A stretch of DNA of 64,000 nt from Butyrivibrio proteoclasticus P6B7 (lineage in GTDB: Bacteria; Bacillota; Clostridia; Lachnospirales; Lachnospiraceae). The translations under genes and the position numbers were made by a program. Under the pieces are notes generated by a model, which saw only the letters and a list, made by a program, of their open reading frames with translations, did no database searches and had not been told where the DNA came from. The DNA lies in the NCBI RefSeq assembly GCF_000622085.1, contig NZ_JHWL01000011.1, positions 1-64,000 on the forward strand. The letters run 5' to 3'. This document shows, piece by piece, positions 16,588-25,223 of the stretch; position 1 is the stretch's first letter, and every line of letters starts with the position of its first letter.

Positions 16588-18747
16588 TTAAAGCTTTGTT
16601 CCGCAGCTTGTGCAGAACACTGCATTTTCTTCTAATTCTTTACCGCATCCTGGACAGAACTTAGGAGTGATCTTCTTCTCTGTGTTCTGAGTTGTCTCGG
16701 TAGTCTTAATTTCTTCTGTCTTAGCCTCTGCTACTGGTGCTGGCTGTGCAACTGGTGCTGCCTGCTGAACTGGCTGTGCCTGTGGCTGCTGCATAGGCTG
16801 AGCCATCTGCTGTCCACCAGCTACTGGAGCCGCCTTCTTAATTCCGATGATACCAGACTTAAGAATAGAGATAACTACAAGTACGATGGCTGCAACAATA
16901 AGAAGCCAGAAAAGTACTGCAAAGATATCAATGTATGTACCATACCATGTTACCTTAACAGATGTTGTATCGTACTTAACCTCTAACTTGTGACCCTTCT
17001 TAGAAACTGTCTGAGTCTCAGGAGCGTTTGTATCGATAACAGAACCTACACCGCTTACTTTAAGCTTGTAGTTAAGGATGAAATCATCAGAAACCTTAGG
17101 TGCTACTGTTGAGTAGTTCATAACATCCTCAACACCGCACTTCTTGCTGATCTTAGCAAAGCCCTTTTCGTTAGCATAGTTAAGTGTGTTGTCATAACCA
17201 AAGAGGTATCTTCCACCGATCTCAAGCTCTTCTGCATTACCCTTCTGAACAATAGTGATAACTGTATGTCCATCCTTAGTATCAGCTGTGATCTTGATTC
17301 CGATGTCGTTCTTAACTTCCTCTGTCTCTGCCTCTGTGCTCTCTTCACTTGAAGCAGCATCTGATGCATCCTCAGAAGCCTCCTCTGAAGTCTCTGATGC
17401 AGCCTCTCCTGCATCCTCTGTCTCAGCAGCCTGAGTATCAGCCTCTGCTTCTTCAGCGTCGCCCTTAGCTGATCTCTCAGCCTTTACGTTATCAAGGTAC
17501 TCTGAAGCATAAGCAGCCTCTTCCTGGAATCTTGCAACGATCTTGTTAACATCTTCCTCTTCAACCTCAGTATTAACTGTGAATACTGTAGTCTTAGAAA
17601 GCTTGCCCATGAATCCTACTGATGAAGTAACATCAATCTTAGAAATAACGAATGTCTTAGCAAAATCAATATAGATTGAAACTGTCTCGCCTGATGCATA
17701 ACCAGACTGAAGTGTGAAGTATCCTTCGTGATCTACATCCTCAGACCATGACATATCATGCTCATAGTTCTCAGGGATTCTAAGATCATATCTGTATGTA
17801 ACTGACTGTCCATCACCTGCTACAAAGTTAGAGAAGTTGATGTGTGCGATCTGCTGAAGACCGATAATGAATGGTGTTGAATCAGCCTCGATCTTGTCAT
17901 TTTCAAATGAAACATTGCCTTCGCCGAATACGCCGTTAAGCTGAGCTTCCATTCCTGGAATGTCTGTCTCAGGGCATGTGATAACGAAGATTGTGCCTGT
18001 TCCTGAAGATGTATCTTCTTTAAGCTCTGCTCCTGAAGGAGTAGCCTCGTCCATAAATGCCTTGATCTCGTCGCCCTTAGCATTCATAGATGCCTGAGGA
18101 ACATCGATACGAACCTCTGTTGTGAACTTATCGATATCAGCAACGTCTGTAAGGATTGTGATGTTGTTAAGCTGGATATACTCGATCTCGTTAAGGTAGA
18201 TAGATGAGCTTGTATCCTTAGAAATTCCGTTGAAGTTAACGGATGTATTACCTGTGCTGAAGATGCTGCTTGCATTTGAGCTGTCAACATAGCCAGCTGC
18301 TACAACTGCATCACTAAGCCACTGTAAAAGATCCTGAGAAGTAAAGTTCTCCTCTACGTAAGCTCCGTTAGCCCATACGCTGTTAGGAGATTCAATAGAA
18401 AGAGTTACCTCATATCCTAAAATCTTCTCAACCTTAGCCTTGTAATCCTCTGGATTTGAGAATTCAAGTGCAAAAGTATATACGTTGTTACCTGTGCTTG
18501 AATCAAATGACCATGTAAGCTCTTCTGGGCATGTGTTCTTAATAAGCTCAGAAAGATCGTCGATTGATCCGTTAAAGTAGCTATCAAATGTGCTTCCGTT
18601 GATAGCGATTGTCATAGTTCTTTTTCCTGATAAGTCAGAGTTGATATCAAGTACTGTATCAACTGATGAGCCAGAACCGCAGGCTGTTGCAATCATAGCG
18701 AATGCACACAGCATTACTGTAACTAAAAATACTCTGAATTTTTTCAT
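16588..18747 (-). CDS. Large lipoprotein with C-terminal membrane segment and zinc ribbon
   Basis: 719 residues. The signal peptide ends in the lipobox ATAC at about residue 23. The exported part (25-420) is followed by an acidic Glu/Ala/Ser/Thr linker, a further domain, one membrane helix near residue 620 (FAVLFWLLIVAAIVLVVISI), a Gln/Pro-rich linker and a zinc ribbon FCPGCG...FCTSCGTKL at the extreme C-terminus. The topology is odd: lipid-anchored outside, then a helix returning the ribbon to the cytoplasm. This suggests an envelope sensor or scaffold. It heads an operon with the zinc-ribbon membrane protein. Confidence 0.75.
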   Translation of the reverse strand: MKKFRVFLVTVMLCAFAMIATACGSGSSVDTVLDINSDLSGKRTMTIAINGSTFDSYFNGSIDDLSELIKNTCPEELTWSFDSSTGNNVYTFALEFSNPEDYKAKVEKILGYEVTLSIESPNSVWANGAYVEENFTSQDLLQWLSDAVVAAGYVDSSNASSIFSTGNTSVNFNGISKDTSSSIYLNEIEYIQLNNITILTDVADIDKFTTEVRIDVPQASMNAKGDEIKAFMDEATPSGAELKEDTSSGTGTIFVITCPETDIPGMEAQLNGVFGEGNVSFENDKIEADSTPFIIGLQQIAHINFSNFVAGDGQSVTYRYDLRIPENYEHDMSWSEDVDHEGYFTLQSGYASGETVSIYIDFAKTFVISKIDVTSSVGFMGKLSKTTVFTVNTEVEEEDVNKIVARFQEEAAYASEYLDNVKAERSAKGDAEEAEADTQAAETEDAGEAASETSEEASEDASDAASSEESTEAETEEVKNDIGIKITADTKDGHTVITIVQKGNAEELEIGGRYLFGYDNTLNYANEKGFAKISKKCGVEDVMNYSTVAPKVSDDFILNYKLKVSGVGSVIDTNAPETQTVSKKGHKLEVKYDTTSVKVTWYGTYIDIFAVLFWLLIVAAIVLVVISILKSGIIGIKKAAPVAGGQQMAQPMQQPQAQPVQQAAPVAQPAPVAEAKTEEIKTTETTQNTEKKITPKFCPGCGKELEENAVFCTSCGTKL

Positions 18748-18758
18748 GGTGCTCCCCT

Positions 18759-19196
18759 TTAATTATTGATGCTAAGATACTCTTTGCCCTTGTCGACATA
18801 GAGCTCTACTTCGTCGCTATCGACGCTGTAATCCTTGCCATCCTTGTAAACTTCCATTACAAAGATAGTTGAATTGTTGTCTGAATCAGCTGGTGTTCTG
18901 TATCCCTGAAGAAGTGTAACTTCGCCGTCGACAATACCAAGGGCAGAAGCTGCTGTCATAAGGTCAAGAACCTGGTCAACGTCTTCGTAGCCAGCCTCTT
19001 CGAGCTGCTTTTTAGAGATCACCTTTTTAAGCTTTTTGTAATTTCCACTGTTAACAGCCTTTTCAACTGTTTCGATAGCTGCAACATTAGGATTGATCAC
19101 TACTGAATTGAGTACTGCGATCGCAATACTTAGGATGAGGGCCGCGAACCCGATGTAAAGTGTTTTCTGTTTGAGTATGTTTTTAATGATAATCAC
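18759..19196 (-). CDS. Hypothetical membrane-anchored protein
   Basis: 145 residues: one N-terminal membrane helix (LYIGFAALILSIAIAVLNSV) and a soluble, probably extracytoplasmic domain of about 110 residues rich in Lys and Asp that may be DUF4878/nuclear-transport-factor-like (KAVNSGNYKKLKKVISKKQL). It ends 12 bp before the large lipoprotein gene and is probably its operon partner. Function unknown. Confidence 0.65.
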   Translation of the reverse strand: MIIIKNILKQKTLYIGFAALILSIAIAVLNSVVINPNVAAIETVEKAVNSGNYKKLKKVISKKQLEEAGYEDVDQVLDLMTAASALGIVDGEVTLLQGYRTPADSDNNSTIFVMEVYKDGKDYSVDSDEVELYVDKGKEYLSINN

Positions 19197-19259
19197 CCCG
19201 CTTTGTTATTTTTTTCACTTGTACAATGATATAGTGAAGCGGGGCAAAAATCAAGGGTT

Positions 19260-19889
19260 TTACCAATTTTTTTGAAAACCTTCTGAAACTATTTCGTAAC
19301 CACTTTTTGTACCATCCAGACCAAGGAATAATTCAGCTACTGCGCAGTTGTTAAAATCCTGCTTCCAGTAGTCCTTGCGTGGGTTTTTAGACAGGTACTC
19401 AAAAATGCCATGGCCTGTGGCGCCATGGGATACTAAAAAGACCTTATCCTGGTCTTTAAATTCGTTATTCTGAATTCTCTTTTTAAAACTATTAAAAAAT
19501 CTGTCAATTCTCATAAGAGCGTGGTCATATTCTTCGCCGCCCTTTGGAGGAACATAGGTCTCAGGACTTCCAAAAAACCTGTCCGCAAAGGTTGGATCCA
19601 CGTCCTGAAGGAGCTTAAGTTCGTAGTCTCCAAAGCTCATCTCTATGAGATCCTGGGCTATTTCCACCTCTTCCACTGGAATTCCTGATATCAGGTGGGC
19701 TGTCTCAATGGCTCTTCCCAGTGGACTTGATATAACATGCGTAGGAATCAGCTCTTTTGCCTCAAGCATAGCTCTGGTTTCAATGGCCTGCTGCCTTCCC
19801 ACGTCATTAAGTTCTGTATCACTGCTTCCCTGCAGTCTTCTCTGGACATTCATATCTGTCTGCCCATGTCTTATCAAAAAAACTCTCAA
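19260..19889 (-). CDS. Histidine phosphatase (phosphoglycerate mutase-like)
   Basis: 209 residues with the catalytic FLIRHGQTDMN at the N-terminus (His8), the second-arginine segment SSPLGRAIETAHLISG and the second catalytic His in LVSHGATGH. Members dephosphorylate varied small molecules, and the substrate cannot be read here. It overlaps the methyltransferase stop by four bases, so the two are translated together. Confidence 0.85.
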   Translation of the reverse strand: MRVFLIRHGQTDMNVQRRLQGSSDTELNDVGRQQAIETRAMLEAKELIPTHVISSPLGRAIETAHLISGIPVEEVEIAQDLIEMSFGDYELKLLQDVDPTFADRFFGSPETYVPPKGGEEYDHALMRIDRFFNSFKKRIQNNEFKDQDKVFLVSHGATGHGIFEYLSKNPRKDYWKQDFNNCAVAELFLGLDGTKSGYEIVSEGFQKNW

Positions 19890-21052
19890 TTCTCTTTATC
19901 CTCCATCAGGAGATTGTACAGGGTCTGGTCTGTACCAAACTCCTTCATCAGTCTTTCCACCTCTGCAAGGGCTTTCTCCCTTGTTCCCTTGGCTGTTACA
20001 GGCTTCTTCACCGCTCTGATCAGGATATTCTTGGGAGTGTGGGCAAAATCTATAAATTCAAGAAGCTGTGTCTTATAACCTGAGTATTCAAGGAGATTTC
20101 CCCTTATGGCATCTGTGGCAAGGGCTGCAAATCGTTCCTTGATAATGCCATATTTGGTTAAAAGAGCTAGCTCCTCTGAGTGAATCTTCTTGTTGAGCTC
20201 ATGCTGACAGCACGGAACGGAGAAGATCATCTTGGCATTCCAGTTAATTGCGTTATAAAGTGCATAGTCTGTGGCTGTATCGCAGGCGTGGAGCGTGATC
20301 ACCATATCGACATCAAAGGGTGCCTTATAACCGTTGATATCGCCCAGCTCGAAATGAAGTGTGTCATAACCGTATTTTTCGGCCGCCTGATTGCATTTCT
20401 TAATGACATCGGCTTTCAGGTCGAGTCCGATGATATTGGCCTTAATATGGCGAATCTGAGTCAAATAATAGTACACCACAAAGGTCAGGTAGGATTTACC
20501 ACATCCGAAGTCGATGATGTTGAGAGAATCAGTCTTTAGCTCTTTTATCTCATCATCAAGGATCTCCAGGAATCTGTTGATCTGCCTGAATTTGTCATAC
20601 ATGGACTTAACGACTCTGCCATCCTTAGTAAACACACCCATGTCTACCAGTGGCGGAGCCTGCTGCCCTTCTGAGATTATGTAGTTCTTTTCTCTATTGT
20701 GAGTTGTGGCCACGCACTGCTTCTCGTCGCACTTGAGGGTGCGCTTCTTGAGGTTCATATCACCCTTTTTAGACAAAAGAGCTATGAACTCGTGGTCCGT
20801 TGTGAAAAGATTGATCTGTCTGAAGCCTTCGTTTATGGTAAGCTCTTCAACTCGCTGTGGCAGGTCCTTCCCGGCTACATTCTCGTGAAAGACCTGTTTC
20901 TGCGTGTATTTGGCAATCTGAAAGCTCTTTTCCTTATTCTGGATGTCAATCTTTCTGAATTCGTTGGTTTTCTTGGAGGGCTTGCTGATGATGATCCTGC
21001 TACAGCTCTCCTCTTCTAATATATTTTGAATTGTATCTGATATAGTACTCAT
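19886..21052 (-). CDS. Class I SAM-dependent methyltransferase (Methyltransf_32-like)
   Basis: 388 residues. After an N-terminal domain of about 160 residues comes motif I IIDFGCGKSYLTF, the acidic loop GLDLKADVI, and DMVITLHACDTATDYALY with the VPCCQHELN block characteristic of the METTL25/YtqB-like 'SVPCCQ' family, often acting on RNA. The target is unknown. It is coupled to the histidine phosphatase gene. Confidence 0.75.
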   Translation of the reverse strand: MSTISDTIQNILEEESCSRIIISKPSKKTNEFRKIDIQNKEKSFQIAKYTQKQVFHENVAGKDLPQRVEELTINEGFRQINLFTTDHEFIALLSKKGDMNLKKRTLKCDEKQCVATTHNREKNYIISEGQQAPPLVDMGVFTKDGRVVKSMYDKFRQINRFLEILDDEIKELKTDSLNIIDFGCGKSYLTFVVYYYLTQIRHIKANIIGLDLKADVIKKCNQAAEKYGYDTLHFELGDINGYKAPFDVDMVITLHACDTATDYALYNAINWNAKMIFSVPCCQHELNKKIHSEELALLTKYGIIKERFAALATDAIRGNLLEYSGYKTQLLEFIDFAHTPKNILIRAVKKPVTAKGTREKALAEVERLMKEFGTDQTLYNLLMEDKEN

Positions 21053-21115
21053 GTATTTCTTTCTATTTCATATTTCTTTTAGCAAAAGAGCTATGATCTG
21101 AGGAAATAGCAATAA

Positions 21116-21604
21116 TCACTGCTCTTCTCCGCTTGGCACGCTATATTTCTTCATAAGCTGCTTCATAAAGATAGGCATGAATACGAAGATCAGAATGTAG
21201 CCCACGATAAAGCAACAAATAAACGGTCTTACCAGCATCTGACCAAATGTCAGCTGTAAATGGCCTCCAGACTGTTCCATTGCTGAATTGTAAGCAAGGA
21301 ACACCATAACAACAGTCATGATTGGTGTGTAGATTATGTTATAGATAAGGCTGCTAAGAAGTCTTTCTGGAAGTGTTCCCGGTTGCAGTTTGAATGCTTT
21401 GGTAATGCCCTTAGATACCTTGCTCAACGGGACAAAAAGACCTATGGCCATACTTATGATGGCGCTGACAACAAAGTTCATTATAAAGCCAGGAAATGTA
21501 AAATGTCCAGATGATAAAGGTCCTGTGATTGACAGGAAAAAGCTCATGGTAATCCCCATTCGTACGGCCATCTCGCCACCGATTTTCTTCATATTCTCTT
21601 CCAT
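21116..21604 (-). CDS. Hypothetical membrane protein (DUF2798-like)
   Basis: About 162 residues with four hydrophobic segments, including FPGFIMNFVVSAIISMAIGL and PFICCFIVGYILIFVF. The duplicated helix-pair layout recalls DUF2798 proteins, but I am not certain. The ATG at 21604 is preceded by GGAG at ten bases; the TTG opening the frame at 21634 lacks one. Function unknown. Confidence 0.6.
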   Translation of the reverse strand: MEENMKKIGGEMAVRMGITMSFFLSITGPLSSGHFTFPGFIMNFVVSAIISMAIGLFVPLSKVSKGITKAFKLQPGTLPERLLSSLIYNIIYTPIMTVVMVFLAYNSAMEQSGGHLQLTFGQMLVRPFICCFIVGYILIFVFMPIFMKQLMKKYSVPSGEEQ

Positions 21605-21756
21605 ATTTTGTTTTTCTCCATTAAAAACAGCCAATTGCGATTTATGCCTACAAGATAATTATACATTATATTTGGTCCGATGTCGCATTTGTGTGGTTAT
21701 AAAGAAATAATATCCCTCTTTTATTGTTCCCCATCCGAAAGTAGCACTGGTATGCT

Positions 21757-22116
21757 TCATTGTGCTTCTCCTGTTATCTCTTTGGCAAGTTCCAGAATCT
21801 CAAAGGCATATTTTTCCTTACCCTTTTTAAGGAGTTTATTGTATAAAGGATAGTTGATGATGCAGACTGCAGCACCTACTATTCCAAGAAGCACCCCAAT
21901 TACCATGAAAATTACTCCTGTTCCAAAGACGCTAAGTCCAAAGCACATCCCTGTGCCAAAGATCAAAGTCCCAATAATTCCAAGCGTCATGGCTGATATA
22001 AATGCCGGAAGCTTTGCTCTTTCATCGAGCTTTTTAAGCTGCCTTACTTTATTGGTTTCCTTTGGCATGTAATCCTTTGCAACGCTTTCTGCATAAACCT
22101 TATCTAAATTGTTCAT
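21757..22116 (-). CDS. Small hypothetical membrane protein
   Basis: 119 residues: a charged N-terminal 35 residues (ETNKVRQLKKLDERAKLPAF), two long membrane helices between about 37 and 90 and an amphipathic C-terminus ending EILELAKEITGEAQ. AAAAGGAGAAAAATACA precedes the ATG. No family assigned. It lies directly downstream of a decayed epimerase gene. Confidence 0.6.
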   Translation of the reverse strand: MNNLDKVYAESVAKDYMPKETNKVRQLKKLDERAKLPAFISAMTLGIIGTLIFGTGMCFGLSVFGTGVIFMVIGVLLGIVGAAVCIINYPLYNKLLKKGKEKYAFEILELAKEITGEAQ

Positions 22117-22146
22117 TGTATTTTTCTCCTTTTCTTCAATGTCTTT

Positions 22147-22312
22147 TTATGCGATCTTTCCTGTTTCTTTGAGCCATCTGATCTCGTCACGTATGGTCTC
22201 TTCTCTATGATGTTTTCTGTTCCACCGACATTTACATCCATGACTTTCTGACTGTGCTTCCAAGAAATCCTGCTGCTCCTGTTACCAGATACATCTTATT
22301 TGTTTTGCTCAT
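22147..22312 (-). pseudogene. Decayed NAD-dependent epimerase/dehydratase
   Basis: The ATG at 22312 follows GAAAGGAAAAG and encodes MYLVTGAAGFLGSTV, the NAD-binding start of an extended SDR enzyme. The frame then stops. Other frames give MDVNVGGTENIIE, a mid-protein motif, and EIRWLKETGKIA before TAA at 22147, which fits the C-terminus of this family. More than 80 percent of a normal 300-residue enzyme has been deleted. The TetR-type operators upstream show it was once a regulated gene. Confidence 0.75.
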
Positions 22313-22400
22313 TTATCTTTTCCTTTCTCATTCTCAATTTGTTTTTCGCTCTTTGCTTTGAGCTTGAAGTCATTATAGGAAAATGAGCACACAAAAAGAA

Positions 22401-22467
22401 CAACACTTTTTGCAAAATGTGTTGATTTCAGGAGTACAGGTCCCGACACGTTTTGTAAAAAGTGTTG
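22401..22467. promoter_or_regulatory. Pair of 24-bp palindromic TetR-type operators
   Basis: Two near-palindromes, CAACACTTTTTGCAAAATGT (22401, continuing GTTG) and CGACACGTTTTGTAAAAAGT (22444, continuing GTTG), are spaced 43 bp centre to centre, about four helical turns. They lie between tetR and the epimerase remnant, where a TetR repressor for that gene would bind. Confidence 0.65.
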
Positions 22468-22499
22468 ATTTGTAAATCCGATATAGTGTTTTTACTTCG

Positions 22500-23078
22500 T
22501 TATGGCTTGATGATACACTTCTGTATGACGCTTATGATCTCATCTTTTGACTCGGTGCATCCGCCTCTAACCCACTCAGTGACAACTCCGATAATGCCCT
22601 TAAGATAAAAAACCATGATAAGTGGCTGTTCTTTTTGGGGAACTCCAAACCTTGTAAGAATCGGGCCGAATATTGTTTCAAACCAGGTTTCATAGGTCTT
22701 TTCAGCGCCCATCATCTCATTCTTTTCATACATCAGGTAAAAGAGCTTGCGGTTCTCTTCCACAAAATCCAGATATGGCATTAGATACTTGGGGGTTACA
22801 AGAAATAGCTCATCCTCATTTTTTTCATCAATATCAAGTGCCCCCGGCCCCTCAGCACCAAAGCGCCCAAAGAAATCTTTATATACAGCTTCCACCGTTT
22901 CATGCAGAAGATCATTTACATTATCATAGTGAAGATAAAAGGTGGATCTGTTAACGCCAGCGGTTTCACATATCTCCTTAACAGAAATAAATTCAAAATC
23001 TTTACTGTCAAGAAGTGTCAGTAACGCTGTATGCATTTTTTCCGCTGACTTAAAATACTTGCTCTCATTCTTGTTCAT
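22500..23078 (-). CDS. TetR/AcrR-family transcriptional regulator
   Basis: 192 residues. The N-terminal helix-turn-helix reads ISVKEICETAGVNRSTFYLHY, and the C-terminal ligand domain resembles the TetR_C_8/33-type found in many clostridial regulators. It probably represses the downstream epimerase, now a remnant, through the two dyads at 22401-22467. With its target broken, the gene may be an orphan regulator. Confidence 0.88.
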   Translation of the reverse strand: MNKNESKYFKSAEKMHTALLTLLDSKDFEFISVKEICETAGVNRSTFYLHYDNVNDLLHETVEAVYKDFFGRFGAEGPGALDIDEKNEDELFLVTPKYLMPYLDFVEENRKLFYLMYEKNEMMGAEKTYETWFETIFGPILTRFGVPQKEQPLIMVFYLKGIIGVVTEWVRGGCTESKDEIISVIQKCIIKP

Positions 23079-23150
23079 AGCAAAGCACTCCTAACACCAT
23101 TAGACTCATACTAAAATGATATCACAATCCTGGAAGTTAAAGGCCTGATC

Positions 23151-24056
23151 TTAACGCATCCCTGACTGCGTCTCAAATACTTCTCCTATATCACCATCAA
23201 TGCATATACTTCTATCTGCAATTTCCTCCGGGCAATAGCTTTCGCCATAATTTAAGCAGGCATATACCGCTTTTTCATTTGCCATCGTCATCTGCCAGAA
23301 CGGATACTTTATTATTACAGGCGTATTAGCTCCTACTCCCAGCTCAAGGTAAAGAACATGAAGATTCTCATGTCTACGAATAAAATCAGAGTATGCTGCA
23401 GATGCCCTATGCCATCCTTCATCCTCGACAAAAGAATCATCAGCTCTCAAATTCATAGTCATATCAGAGCCATCATCAGGACACTTGGGGATCAGCTCGG
23501 AAGGAATTTCCATTAGTAACTTACCACCAATCGGTACCTGAAATACTCCCTGTTCATCTCTTACAAACCCTTGTGCTTCCATAGCTTTCATTACCCACTC
23601 TTCATTATCAAAGGTTTTCTGAATATCAGGATTCACGCTCTGAAACAAACCATAATCACCCTGAGTATAGAACAGTCTTTTCTTGTCAAAACCTGCTCTT
23701 TGAAACTGGTGATCTACATTTGTGGTAATCACAAAATAGTCCTTATCGGAAACCATCTTTAGAAGATTCTTATACACTGGCTTTGGAGCATCAATATATC
23801 TGTTAAAATAAATATGTCTTGCCCACCAGGCCCAGCGGATTTCTTCACTAGGAAACGGATAGAAACCACCTAAATACATATCTCTTATTCCAAATCTTTT
23901 GGCAAAATCATAGAAATATTTCTCAAAACGTTCTCCACTATACGTCAATCCAGCAGATGTAGATAGTCCGGCACCTGCGCCAATGACAATAGCGTCTGCT
24001 TCCTTGATTTCATGCAAAAGCCTTTTTATTTGCTCTTCATCATATATTTTTTTCAT
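23151..24056 (-). CDS. SirTM-type sirtuin (protein ADP-ribosyltransferase)
   Basis: About 301 residues. The sirtuin Rossmann motif is IVIGAGAGLSTSAGL, followed by TTNVDHQFQRAGF and YTQGDYGLFQ, in which a Gln stands where deacetylases have the catalytic His. That substitution is a SirTM hallmark. In characterised streptococcal and staphylococcal systems the enzyme ADP-ribosylates a lipoylated GcvH-L carrier and its macrodomain partner reverses this. The ATG at 24056 (GAGGATAAGG upstream) overlaps the macrodomain gene by 17 bases; the codon at 24086 lies too far inside. No gcvH-L or lplA2 partner is visible here. Confidence 0.88.
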   Translation of the reverse strand: MKKIYDEEQIKRLLHEIKEADAIVIGAGAGLSTSAGLTYSGERFEKYFYDFAKRFGIRDMYLGGFYPFPSEEIRWAWWARHIYFNRYIDAPKPVYKNLLKMVSDKDYFVITTNVDHQFQRAGFDKKRLFYTQGDYGLFQSVNPDIQKTFDNEEWVMKAMEAQGFVRDEQGVFQVPIGGKLLMEIPSELIPKCPDDGSDMTMNLRADDSFVEDEGWHRASAAYSDFIRRHENLHVLYLELGVGANTPVIIKYPFWQMTMANEKAVYACLNYGESYCPEEIADRSICIDGDIGEVFETQSGMR

Positions 24057-24852
24057 AAATGGCCTTATCCTCATCTTTGAAAACATTGAATATCACTCTT
24101 TCTACCTTACCAGGATTATCACGGAGCCATTCTGATACAGTCTTAACCGCAATCTCAGCAGCTCTCTCGTTAGGAAAATGAAATACCCCTGTTGAAATAC
24201 AGCAAAAAGCAACGCTCTTCAGGCCATTTTCAGCACACATATCCAAAGTGTTTCTATAGCAGTTCTCCAAATCCTTTTCCAATTCAGGAGTAAGTTTGTA
24301 CTGGACAATTGGTCCTACTATATGAATAACTTTCCTAGCTGGAAGATTATACGCATCTGTAAGCATTGGAACGGCGGTCGGCTGTTCATAGTCTCTTCCG
24401 TATCTGATTCGAAGTTCATTCATCTGCCTGTTGCACTCAGCTCTTAATTGCACTCCTGCAAAAGTATGGATACAGTTATCTATGCAGGTATGCATCGGAA
24501 CAAAACAGCCCAGCATCTGCGAATTAGCAGCATTAACAATAGCATCCACCGAAAGCCTTGTGATATCTCCTTGCCAGATAGAAAGTCCATCCCTGATAAC
24601 CGGGATGTCTGATAGATTCACCACACCCTTTTCAGCTGCTCTTTCTGTCAGATATTCATCCTGTACTTTCATGACCTCAGAAGATAATTCTTTTGGCATA
24701 CGGATGTTCATAAGTGACCTTAAGATTCGTCTTTTATCTTCCGTACTATTTGGAGTCTGTAATTCCTTATATTCATCAGAATCTGCCTTGAACTCTTCTA
24801 CAAGATAATCAAGACGTTCTTCCTGTGTTGATTTTTTAGCCTTAGTTTCCAT
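24040..24852 (-). CDS. Zinc-containing macrodomain ADP-ribosyl hydrolase, SirTM partner
   Basis: About 270 residues. After an N-terminal helical extension of about 90 residues comes the macrodomain: WQGDITRLSVDAIVNAANS, then a Cys/His cluster (CFVPMHTCIDNCIH) that supplies the zinc ligands of the Zn-macro class, YNLPARKVIHIVGP and SISTGVF-like CISTGVFHFPNERAAEIA. Zn-macros linked to SirTM remove ADP-ribose from the SirTM target. Translational overlap with the sirtuin implies a writer-eraser pair. ATG 24852 or 24861 could be the start. Confidence 0.88.
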   Translation of the reverse strand: METKAKKSTQEERLDYLVEEFKADSDEYKELQTPNSTEDKRRILRSLMNIRMPKELSSEVMKVQDEYLTERAAEKGVVNLSDIPVIRDGLSIWQGDITRLSVDAIVNAANSQMLGCFVPMHTCIDNCIHTFAGVQLRAECNRQMNELRIRYGRDYEQPTAVPMLTDAYNLPARKVIHIVGPIVQYKLTPELEKDLENCYRNTLDMCAENGLKSVAFCCISTGVFHFPNERAAEIAVKTVSEWLRDNPGKVERVIFNVFKDEDKAIYEKNI

Positions 24853-24867
24853 ATTACACATCCTTCT

Positions 24868-24898
24868 AAAAAAACTCTGAAGAAAATACCTCAGAGTC
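24868..24898 (-). terminator. Intrinsic terminator between the Rrf2 remnant and the macrodomain gene
   Basis: Minus-strand stem ACTCTGA/TCAGAGT with loop and a following run of seven T. It isolates the macrodomain-SirTM pair from upstream transcription, so their promoter must be weak or lie within the 24852-24868 gap or the stem region. Confidence 0.65.
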
Positions 24899-24904
24899 TC
24901 ACGT

Positions 24905-25138
24905 TTACGCTTCTTTTGCCAACAGTTCCTGCATTCCGGATCTTAAATCATTAAGAGTGTATTTTTTCATCTCTGATTCCATCGCTTCCTGGATGTTTTT
25001 CAATTTATCATCCAAAAGCGAATGGATATTCCTACCAACAGGGCACTCTGGATTTGGTGATTCATGAAATCTGAATAAATCTCCATCCTCCAAAGGCTCA
25101 ATTGCCTGATACACATCATAAAAAGTTATATCTTTAAT
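24905..25138 (-). pseudogene. C-terminal remnant of an Rrf2-family regulator
   Basis: The open frame begins after TAA with IKDITFYDVYQAIEP and continues with ESPNPECPVGRNIHSLLDDK and KKYTLNDL, the dimerisation and Cys region of Rrf2 proteins. The N-terminal winged helix (about 80 residues) is missing, so it cannot bind DNA as usual. A GTG at 25114 has no ribosome site. Confidence 0.7.
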
Positions 25139-25189
25139 TTAAACTGATATTTAATCGCTCTGCAAAATTGAAGTTGTCGAGCTCTTTCT

Positions 25190-25222
25190 CTTATAAAAGA
25201 GCCCCTCAAGGTCAGGGGCTTT
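25190..25222 (-). terminator. Intrinsic terminator after the YjbR-MGMT gene
   Basis: Minus-strand stem GCCCCTGACCTTGAGGGGC followed by TCTTTTAT, directly after the stop of the gene at 25224-25853. Confidence 0.75.
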
Positions 25223-25223
25223 A

